This document shows positions 1-5,315 of a stretch of DNA of 5,331 bases, piece by piece; position 1 is the first letter of the stretch, and every line of letters starts with the position of its first letter. Source of the DNA: Cytophagaceae bacterium (lineage in GTDB: Bacteria > Bacteroidota > Bacteroidia > Cytophagales > Flexibacteraceae). The notes below the pieces were generated by a model that saw only the letters and a program-made list of their open reading frames with translations, did not search any database and was not told where the DNA came from. The stretch spans positions 1 through 5,331 of the forward strand of contig CANHWS010000237.1 of the NCBI GenBank assembly GCA_947464365.1, given 5' to 3'. The translations under genes and the position numbers were made by a program.

Positions 1-1
1 C

Positions 2-613
2 CAGAATATCGCCACAACGACCAACGGTTTCCATAGCATCACTGTCCTGACAGATGGCTTTAGCGACTGGACCTCAAGTGATGAGGATAACGTATTGCCA
101 GTTTCGTTCACCTCGTTCCGTGGCAAAGCTCAAGTGGGTGGCAATCAGCTGAGCTGGACTACCGCACAGGAGACCAACAACGCTGGCTTCACCGTAGAGC
201 GTAGCCAAGATGGCCGCAACTTTGAGCCAATCGCCTTCGTTAAGGGCACCGGCACAACCGCTAACGCCCAGCAATATGCCTACTTCGATCAGTTCGGTCG
301 GACAGCCTACTACCGCCTCACCCAACGTGACTTTGATGGCAAAACTGCCTTGTCGGACATCATCTATGTCAACCGTGCCGCCAAGTCCAATGACCTGACC
401 TTGTATCCGAACCCTGCCACCAAGTTTGTCCGCCTCAGTGGCCAAGACGCCCAGGCACAGGTCGAGGTCCTCGGCACATATGGTCGCACCCTGATCAGCA
501 TCTCTGTCACCGCAGGCGAAACGATTGATTTGTCTAAACTCCCAGCAGGTGTCTATCAGTACCGCATCACTACCGATGGTGGTAGCAAAACCAACAAGTT
601 GGTGATCTACTAG
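2..613 (+). CDS. T9SS type A sorting domain protein, C-terminal part (5' end outside window)
   Basis: The frame is open from base 2 to the TAG at 611-613, so these are the last 203 residues of a longer protein. The TTG at base 95 is an internal Leu codon, not a start. Residues ~32-123 read as a fibronectin-III-like beta-sandwich common in large secreted Bacteroidota proteins: an LPVSF opening, then NQLSWTTAQETNNAGF, VERSQDG and YYRLTQRDFDG. Residues ~132-203 are a Por-secretion/T9SS type A C-terminal domain, with LYPNPA at ~134-139, LPAGVYQYRI at ~180-189 and the terminal KLVIY. From family knowledge, this tail directs a protein already exported by Sec through the type IX apparatus and is then cleaved, leaving the protein secreted or bound to surface lipopolysaccharide. 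The functional N-terminal part (enzyme, adhesin or other) is not visible, so its activity is unknown. Convergent with the helicase operon and probably unrelated to it. Confidence 0.93.
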   Translation, partial: QNIATTTNGFHSITVLTDGFSDWTSSDEDNVLPVSFTSFRGKAQVGGNQLSWTTAQETNNAGFTVERSQDGRNFEPIAFVKGTGTTANAQQYAYFDQFGRTAYYRLTQRDFDGKTALSDIIYVNRAAKSNDLTLYPNPATKFVRLSGQDAQAQVEVLGTYGRTLISISVTAGETIDLSKLPAGVYQYRITTDGGSKTNKLVIY

Positions 614-835
614 TCCTTAACCCAAGTCTATAGTACCACAAAAGCCGACGCCCTAGGGTGTCGGCTTTTGTGTTGTGGGGTTTGGACCGAGAGCTTAGAA
701 AGAAGATTTAAGGGATTTTTGGGGTGGGTTGGTAAAAACAAGATATCAATTGGGTCGTCGCCAACTAACGAACGAGTACGCACGAATCTCTTTAATCTGA
801 TGAATCTGCGTTTGGGCAGGCAAATACGTGATAGC
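614..835. other. Convergent intergenic region
   Basis: This 222-bp gap lies between the T9SS gene and the end of the helicase operon. Apart from the hairpin at 637-672 I see no convincing gene, RNA or repeat. Reading frames on both strands that run across it continue into the antisense of the 322-aa gene and have no family-like sequence. On the - strand, a weak 6-bp stem at 748-766 followed by five T residues (734-738) is too poor to call as a separate terminator. Confidence 0.6.
637..672. terminator. Symmetric hairpin, probable bidirectional intrinsic terminator
   Basis: A perfect 13-bp stem (637-649 with 660-672) is extended by a G-T pair and CCC/GGG around a TA loop. The left arm carries AAAA and the right arm TTTT, so each strand reads a GC-rich stem top followed by a T-run. 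It begins 23 bp after the stop of the T9SS gene, where its terminator is expected, and about 160 bp beyond the 322-aa gene that converges from the other side. The T-run lies inside the stem rather than after it, which is usual for A/T-flanked bidirectional terminators. Confidence 0.82.
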
Positions 836-1804
836 CTAATAACTCTCCAATCGAGACTCCAGCAGGGGTACCAAGTCATCCCACTCTATACCCCAATTGG
901 TGCCGTACTTTTCAAAAACCGCCTTGGTTTCTTCAAGCGTAGGTTCTTCCCACCGAGGTGTATTTCGGAGCCCCCAACATATTTCAGCTGCATTGTCGAC
1001 ACTGTTCGGAATAAGCTCCCATTCGGGATGACTTTTGACTTCAAAAAGTCTGCCATCAATTGTGAGATTCCTCAATTGTTTTTTCCCATCGTGCTCTTCT
1101 AGCTGGTAGGATTTGACTTCTTCAACGTACTTGCCAGTACTGAGATCTTGCATACTTTGCCTGAGGACTTGACTTATGCTCCCTTCAGGTCCAAAGTCCC
1201 AGATGGTGGCCCCGTTATGGACAACATGACCTCCTGTTTCGGTAAGGATGAGCGCTACCTCAACTTGCTTACCAACCACTCTCTGACCATCCGCTATCTT
1301 GCTATGCAACTTACAATCATGGTCGCCAAAGACATAACTAAAGCCTGGACGGTGTTTGCACTTGACCGTCTCTTTGTGGTTATGTGACTCCGATAGGAAG
1401 TTTTTTTCGTTTTTCACATCTGCACGTGCATCGACCACCAGAGCATGGAGGAACAGCTTATGATTAGCAAAGTTCAGGTAGCAAACCTTTAGCATTTGAT
1501 GTGCAGCCAATTTGGTTGTGATCTGAGCGTCAGCAGATGGGTTTTCAGCAATGGCATAGTCGTTTTCTGTTGACGATAGTAATCCCTTTGCAACAAGACC
1601 ACTGAGTAGGTTGTCACAAACCTGGACAGGAAGTGAAGGGAACAGGTCCTTATTGAGTTGGTTGGCATTGATGCGTCCTAGCTGCCTTACATGTTCAAGG
1701 ATGCCGGTCAAGATCGTGTCTCCTTGGACTATCAGAATTTCGTGTGCCTTGACATAAGCCTCTTGGAGTATGGCTGTTGCGGTGATGGTGATTGCGTTTT
1801 TCAT
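836..1804 (-). CDS. Unrecognised 322-aa protein with probable N-terminal winged helix; helicase partner
   Basis: I do not recognise this family. The ATG at 1802-1804 lies 21 bp after the helicase stop, so the two genes are almost certainly co-transcribed and this one is second. No Shine-Dalgarno sequence precedes it. Residues ~31-85 look like a winged helix: ILEHVRQLG, INANQLNKDLF, VCDNLLSGLVAKGLL, then a short strand pair. This suggests binding to nucleic acid or protein. Residues ~101-190 alternate strands with a His/Cys-rich stretch (H141, H143, C149, H151, H162, C164, H167) that could bind a metal. Residues ~225-258 look like beta strands and include D250 and the tripeptide E255-V-K257, reminiscent of a PD-(D/E)xK nuclease core but not sufficient to call one. 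The C-terminus (~285-322) is acidic and tryptophan-containing. There is no signal peptide or membrane segment, so it is probably cytoplasmic. Inference: a specificity or effector subunit for the helicase. The reading frame is secure; the function is unknown. Confidence 0.85.
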   Translation of the reverse strand: MKNAITITATAILQEAYVKAHEILIVQGDTILTGILEHVRQLGRINANQLNKDLFPSLPVQVCDNLLSGLVAKGLLSSTENDYAIAENPSADAQITTKLAAHQMLKVCYLNFANHKLFLHALVVDARADVKNEKNFLSESHNHKETVKCKHRPGFSYVFGDHDCKLHSKIADGQRVVGKQVEVALILTETGGHVVHNGATIWDFGPEGSISQVLRQSMQDLSTGKYVEEVKSYQLEEHDGKKQLRNLTIDGRLFEVKSHPEWELIPNSVDNAAEICWGLRNTPRWEEPTLEETKAVFEKYGTNWGIEWDDLVPLLESRLESY

Positions 1805-1825
1805 TTTGATTGGAAAGAGTTTGAA

Positions 1826-4207
1826 TTATTGATTGACTGAAGTGGTGCTTCCTAGACTCATGTGGGGTTTGTTGGCGAGGTCCTTTAGGGCCTCACTCAG
1901 GCTTTTGCGGATCATAGTTCTTGGTCCAAAAAGGAATAGTCTGCTTTTGGCACGTGTTAGGGCCACATTAAGGCGATTGGGAACATGATAGAAAGAATCT
2001 TTGGTGTATTTGGTGAAGCACAACAGCACGACATCAGCTTCCTGCCCCTGCACGCTGTCAACCGTTTTGACCACAGGCTTGATGGTTGTTAGCTTCATTT
2101 CTTTTAACATTTCCTTCATCTCGTTGAGCTGTTCTCTATAGAAGGTGATGACGTACACCGTGATCATTGGTTGGCTTCCTTGAGCTAGTTCCTTTGCGTA
2201 GGCGTCAAGCTTGAGGAGTGTCTGTTTTACTGCCTCTCTTTCATAAGGGCAATTCATACCTCCATCCCCATCCTGTTGGTTGATCCAGACCGCAGCTGAT
2301 TGGTCTTCAGTGCCGAGCAGACCAAGGTGTGTGTTGATTGAACACGAAGCAGGTGTGCGCATGTTTTCATCATTATAAAAGTGTTCTCTCGAGATTTGGG
2401 CTAATCCATCCACCATTCGATGTTGATAGCGTAGGCTTTCAAATCTCGAGGTGGTATCAATATTTGAGCCCTCAAAACCATACAATAAGCCGAACGACGT
2501 ATTTTCTGGGTACAGCATCTGGGGTAATCCTTCCTGGAATAGCTCAAGGACGGAGGGCAACATCACGCGCCCAATTTTTTTCAGGACTTTAGCCTTGTCG
2601 ATAAGGTCGTAGTGTTCTAGTGTCTCATCCAGCTGGTGTTCGCACTTCTCCATGCGTGCAGGATCCATCCTGTATTCATACGCCTCACTTAGGGGTTTGG
2701 CAAATGCTTTTGCCACTTCTGGCTTGATGTCAAGCTTTGAAACCAGAGCCATCTCCAGCTCAGCATTGTTGGCATAGGGAGCAAGTTGTTTTGTGTCGCC
2801 CACTAAGACCCAACGTTTGGCATACTTCGCCGGGACCAAGAAGCCTTGCATTGTCACCTTTGATGCTTCATCAACAATCAGATAGTCAAAGAGCTCAAAA
2901 TCTGGCTGTGGGTTCCTCAGGCCAGGATGCTGGAGGATACCAACCAAGGTGCCTACCACCAGATTGGCTTGGTTCAGCAGGAAGTGCTGAAACTCCGTCT
3001 TGAACTCTGACTCTTCAGTCTGCTTCGCAAGCCCATGTAACACCTCTTGGCCGCGAGTTCTTTCGCTTACACTTTCAAGGTGGTCCTTAGTGGTCGTGAT
3101 GAAATCCTTCAACAGGTTTTCTGTACCATACTTTCTCCAGACATTTTGTTGGACAGTTGTTGGGTTTGAGGCAATGCGAACGGCCAGCACTCCCAATGAA
3201 CAATTATAATCGGTTTGCTTTTCCAAAAGACGCTCAAGGACACTATCCAAAGCAACGTGAGTTGCTGAGCTGAACAGGATGCGTTTGCCTTGCTGGACAA
3301 GCTGCAAGATCAGCTCGAGAATCACAGTTGATTTGCCTGAACCAGGAGGACCTTCAAGTACAGCGATGTCTGGTGTGTTGAGGGCCTTGTGGACAAAGTC
3401 CCTTTGCTCGTCTAATCCTGCCCGATCCTTGTCAATCAAGATTTTCCAATTAATGTCATTTTCAACTACCCTAGTTGATGATTGAAGTTGTTGATCCCAG
3501 TTGTTTTTTCCTCTCAGAAGCTGCTGGAGCGGCATGTGATGCTGGGCTTCAGAACTTTCCCAGGTCCTGAGTGCCTCTTTTTGTTTTTCCAGCTCATAGA
3601 GGTTAAATAGGACAAACATTTGCTCAGTCGCCTTAGGTCGATCTTGGAATACGACATAGTGGGTGGTCCGATCCCCAAGGCTGGTTTTCCCGACTTTGCA
3701 GACTGGTTGCCCTTTCTTGTCACAAGGATTTGTACCCAAGATTGGCATTGATGGGTCTTCGATGGCTGAGTCCAGCACCTTTTCTATGATTGCTTTTTGG
3801 TATCCTTGAGGTACTGCTTGTGTTGTTTTGCTATACAAGTACCAGCGATTCATTTTAGGTCCTAAGGCCTTCAAGTCCTTGACAGCAAAAGATGCCACGA
3901 CACCCGTATGGACTATTTTTAACTGTCCTGTCTTTTTCTTGCAGTGTGATGCTGGTAAGTAGAGCATACCAGCCTCAATGAAGATGAGATCATTCGACTT
4001 TTTAGGTGAGCGGCTTTCATGATCAACACCCCAAAAGGAGATCTCGGTAACTTTGGTTGAGTTGATTGGTGTTCCGTCGATTGATGGGAGTTTGCAGGCC
4101 CAGTATTCTGTGGGGAATACAGGATTGTCTTTTGAAACCTTTTTGAGGTTGTTGATTTGAGTCTCAATGATAGACTTGTGGTCCTGAATGAAGGTGGGGT
4201 TTGACAT
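1826..4207 (-). CDS. Superfamily 1B DNA/RNA helicase, UPF1/DNA2-like (COG1112 type)
   Basis: A 793-aa ATP-driven translocase/helicase. The motifs appear in SF1B order: Q motif LDEQRDF at 265-271; motif I GPPGSGKST at 286-294; Ia ILFSSATHVALD at 310-321; Ic ANLVVGTLVG at 414-423; II VDEAS at 445-449; III LVGDTKQLAP at 468-477; IV-like RYQHRM at 593-598; V VDSVQGQEADVV at 716-727; VI NRLNVALTRAKSRLFLFG at 744-761. No key motif is missing, so it should be active. SVQGQE and the NVALTRAK motif VI are characteristic of the UPF1/DNA2/SMUBP2 group rather than the UvrD/Rep group. Residues 1-250 carry no motif I know and may bind substrate or partner. Motif III and RYQHRM are ~115 residues apart, much longer than the few tens in UPF1, so an extra subdomain sits there. 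First gene of the operon, starting at the ATG next to the divergent control region. No nuclease motif is seen. Family members act on RNA or DNA; which applies here cannot be told. Confidence 0.94.
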   Translation of the reverse strand: MSNPTFIQDHKSIIETQINNLKKVSKDNPVFPTEYWACKLPSIDGTPINSTKVTEISFWGVDHESRSPKKSNDLIFIEAGMLYLPASHCKKKTGQLKIVHTGVVASFAVKDLKALGPKMNRWYLYSKTTQAVPQGYQKAIIEKVLDSAIEDPSMPILGTNPCDKKGQPVCKVGKTSLGDRTTHYVVFQDRPKATEQMFVLFNLYELEKQKEALRTWESSEAQHHMPLQQLLRGKNNWDQQLQSSTRVVENDINWKILIDKDRAGLDEQRDFVHKALNTPDIAVLEGPPGSGKSTVILELILQLVQQGKRILFSSATHVALDSVLERLLEKQTDYNCSLGVLAVRIASNPTTVQQNVWRKYGTENLLKDFITTTKDHLESVSERTRGQEVLHGLAKQTEESEFKTEFQHFLLNQANLVVGTLVGILQHPGLRNPQPDFELFDYLIVDEASKVTMQGFLVPAKYAKRWVLVGDTKQLAPYANNAELEMALVSKLDIKPEVAKAFAKPLSEAYEYRMDPARMEKCEHQLDETLEHYDLIDKAKVLKKIGRVMLPSVLELFQEGLPQMLYPENTSFGLLYGFEGSNIDTTSRFESLRYQHRMVDGLAQISREHFYNDENMRTPASCSINTHLGLLGTEDQSAAVWINQQDGDGGMNCPYEREAVKQTLLKLDAYAKELAQGSQPMITVYVITFYREQLNEMKEMLKEMKLTTIKPVVKTVDSVQGQEADVVLLCFTKYTKDSFYHVPNRLNVALTRAKSRLFLFGPRTMIRKSLSEALKDLANKPHMSLGSTTSVNQ
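2388..2450. repeat. Perfect 11-bp inverted repeat inside the helicase gene
   Basis: The arm CTCGAGATTTG at 2388-2398 is exactly reverse-complemented at 2440-2450, with 41 bp between. Both arms contain the palindrome CTCGAG. They encode SRFE and QISRE around the RYQHRM motif, so codon coincidence is a plausible explanation. No function is assigned. Confidence 0.5.
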
Positions 4208-4259
4208 GGTTGTGCCGTGCTGGCGAAGGGATGGAATAGGGATGAGGGTGCTGTGTAAG

Positions 4260-4273
4260 AAGGATGAATCCTT
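4260..4273. repeat. Small inverted repeat upstream of the helicase gene
   Basis: AAGGAT at 4260-4265 and ATCCTT at 4268-4273 are perfect 6-bp arms with a 2-base spacer, 52 bp before the helicase ATG. This would lie in the leader RNA if transcription starts near 4343. A 2-base loop is poor for RNA but acceptable for a dimeric DNA-binding site. Confidence 0.3.
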
Positions 4274-4326
4274 GCTACAATTGGGTGGGCTGGGATAAAT
4301 GAATGCTTGGTTTAGGCCAGGTTTTT

Positions 4327-4353
4327 ATGTCGTCTCTGATGACATTGCAATGT
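4327..4353. promoter_or_regulatory. Candidate operator: overlapping inverted repeats
   Basis: A perfect 12-bp palindrome, ACATTGCAATGT, occupies 4342-4353. Its left half also pairs with an upstream arm: ATGTCGTC at 4327-4334 against GATGACAT at 4338-4345 (seven pairs and one G-T). Three ATGT/ACAT half-sites therefore alternate within 27 bp, and loose TGAT (4337-4340) and ATCA (4357-4360) arms flank the palindrome. It lies directly upstream of the -33 element of the AAA+ gene and overlaps a possible -7 box for the helicase operon, the position expected for a site controlling both. The likely binder, by position only, is the Fis-type HTH protein encoded next to it. Confidence 0.5.
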
Positions 4354-4380
4354 TAGATCAGCTTGGTAGGGTGCTGGAAA
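4348..4380 (-). promoter_or_regulatory. Possible Bacteroidota-type promoter for the helicase operon
   Basis: On the - strand TAACATTG (4355 down to 4348) matches the -7 consensus TAnnTTTG at five of six fixed positions, with TTTC (4380-4377) 21 bp upstream as a partial -33 element. The -7 box lies within the palindrome, so a bound protein would block it. It would give a leader of roughly 135 bases before the helicase ATG. This is a weak match and is the best I could find on this strand. Confidence 0.3.
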
Positions 4381-4393
4381 ATATTTACATTTG
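4362..4393 (+). promoter_or_regulatory. Bacteroidota-type promoter for the AAA+/Fis gene
   Basis: TACATTTG at 4386-4393 is a full match to the Bacteroidota -7 element TAnnTTTG. CTTG at 4362-4365 serves as the -33 element with a 20-bp spacer, within the 19-21 range known for these promoters. Transcription would start near 4398-4400, about 20 bases before the ATG. No good -24/-12 GG-N10-GC sigma-54 promoter was seen, so the gene appears to be read by the primary sigma factor. Confidence 0.6.
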
Positions 4394-4418
4394 AGACAAG
4401 TTTGACGCTATTTTAGAC

Positions 4419-5315
4419 ATGATTGACGAAAAATCACCGAAAGAGCTCCTGATTGGAGCCTTAGAGAACAATAATACTGTCAGCATTTTGCTCACAGGAC
4501 CCAGTGGATCAGGCAAGACACATACCATCGAGGCGGTGTTGGAGGCCAAGCACATTAAACGGCAATACATAGCCGCAATATTTGCTCCCGTGACAGTTGA
4601 GGGATGGCAATCATTGATGGGAGAGCTATTGCGTGACCAGATTCGCGTGCTAGTCATCGACCACATAGAGGACATGCCGATGCTTGCGCAGTCAGCCATG
4701 TTTCATACCTTCTCTAACACCTATGGCGACCTTAGTTCTTTTCCGGACTCATCCTACCGTGTACGAGCGATTTTCACCTCTGTCAAAACCGTAGCTGAGC
4801 TGAGGTCAAATGCTGATATCATTATGCCTCATGTATATGACAGGATTAGCCAGCTCATTATTCGGTTCTATCCGCTGACAAGCGTTGAAAATGTATGGGG
4901 GCGCTTTAAGGAGGTTTGGTCGGCAATGAAGTTTTCAGACAATAATTCATTGCCCAAAGAAGGTAGCCTCAGGACATGGATCAGCAGCAACATCGACAAG
5001 ATGAACGGCAATTATCGAGATCTTGAAAAGTTAGCCATCCGGTGGCATAATCGGCGTTTGTTGGGTTTTGACGAAGATCGGATTTTGGCCCATATCAACC
5101 GTGAGTACCAAGAGATTGGTTTTGGTGCTGAACCAGAACAGGATGGGGCCATTTTCCATATTCCGCAACCAAATGGCACAACCGTCAACTGGACTACTAT
5201 CGAGGCAGACTTCAGGCGGTACCTGCGCGAATGGGCCGTAAAGGAATTTGGTTCATCAGCTGAAGCTGCAGGCAGACTTGGGGTCAGCAACCGAACCCTT
5301 GATCGCTGGAAATAG
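4419..5315 (+). CDS. NtrC-like AAA+ protein with Fis-type HTH, no receiver domain and no GAFTGA loop
   Basis: This 298-aa protein follows the order of a bacterial enhancer-binding protein. Walker A GPSGSGKT is at 27-34 and a Walker B equivalent VLVIDHIEDMP at 77-87. A sensor I strand follows (VRAIFTSV, 115-122), then DRISQLIIRFYPL at 141-153 (equivalent to the yRLnv..IrLPPL segment), sensor II GNYRDLEKL at 197-205, and a C-terminal Fis-like HTH with AAGRLGVSNRTLDRWK at 283-298. It starts almost at Walker A, so there is no receiver, GAF or PAS input domain. The Walker A to Walker B interval is only ~45 residues; APVTVEGWQSLMGEL aligns with the stretch before GAFTGA and then goes straight to Walker B, so the sigma-54 loop is absent. 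The Walker B Glu is His82, the sensor I Asn is Val122, and the first arginine-finger position is not Arg, while Arg142 and Arg200 remain. It probably binds ATP and DNA but does not activate sigma-54. The ATG at 4419 is the only plausible start after the in-frame stop at 4392-4394. Divergent from the helicase operon, which suggests it regulates it. Confidence 0.88.
   Translation: MIDEKSPKELLIGALENNNTVSILLTGPSGSGKTHTIEAVLEAKHIKRQYIAAIFAPVTVEGWQSLMGELLRDQIRVLVIDHIEDMPMLAQSAMFHTFSNTYGDLSSFPDSSYRVRAIFTSVKTVAELRSNADIIMPHVYDRISQLIIRFYPLTSVENVWGRFKEVWSAMKFSDNNSLPKEGSLRTWISSNIDKMNGNYRDLEKLAIRWHNRRLLGFDEDRILAHINREYQEIGFGAEPEQDGAIFHIPQPNGTTVNWTTIEADFRRYLREWAVKEFGSSAEAAGRLGVSNRTLDRWK

Larger units (their letters stand above)
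4245..4376. repeat. 9-bp direct repeat AGGGTGCTG near both start codons
   Basis: Copies lie at 4245-4253 and 4368-4376, about 40 bp upstream of the helicase and AAA+ start codons respectively. They have the same orientation on the + strand, so they are not symmetric with respect to the two genes. They could be regulatory sites or chance. Confidence 0.3.
4208..4418. promoter_or_regulatory. Divergent control region between helicase operon and AAA+/Fis gene
   Basis: This 211-bp non-coding stretch separates start codons pointing away from each other, so promoters for both units must lie here or overlap the gene starts. It holds a good promoter match for the + strand gene (4362-4393), a weaker one for the - strand (4348-4380), overlapping inverted repeats at 4327-4353, a small inverted repeat at 4260-4273, and a 9-bp direct repeat AGGGTGCTG at 4245-4253 and 4368-4376. 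The layout fits a regulator transcribed divergently from its target operon. Confidence 0.75.

Noticed and set aside
95..97. TTG as start codon of the first gene
   Set aside because: The frame is open upstream to the window edge with matching protein sequence, and this TTG encodes the Leu of the LPVSF repeat start.
74..445. 123-aa reading frame on the - strand
   Set aside because: It is antisense to the T9SS gene, whose frame has clear family motifs; the antisense product has none.
734..766. Second terminator for the - strand operon
   Set aside because: The stem is only 6 bp with one G-T pair, and the T-run lies about nine bases after it; the hairpin at 637-672 is far stronger.
628..879. 83-aa reading frame on the - strand
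   Set aside because: It overlaps the end of the 322-aa gene and runs through the hairpin; Arg/Leu-rich composition without a start signal suggests a chance frame.
668..1102. 144-aa reading frame on the + strand
   Set aside because: It begins inside the terminator hairpin and is mostly antisense to the 322-aa gene, with no recognisable protein features.
2338..3485. Several 60-90-aa frames on the + strand opposite the helicase gene
   Set aside because: All are antisense to conserved helicase motifs and look like shadow frames.
1826..4207. Assignment of the helicase to Gabija GajB or another UvrD/Rep-type defence helicase
   Set aside because: The VDSVQGQE and NVALTRAK motifs and the UPF1-like motif order place it in SF1B; no OLD-family nuclease partner is present.
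4208..4418. Sigma-54 promoter, riboswitch, tRNA or small RNA in the divergent region
   Set aside because: I found no good GG-N10-GC pair, no cloverleaf and no hairpin followed by a T-run; only operator-like repeats and a Bacteroidota-type promoter are supported.
5012..5290. 92-aa reading frame on the - strand
   Set aside because: It is antisense to the sensor II and Fis-type HTH region of the AAA+ gene and has no independent support.
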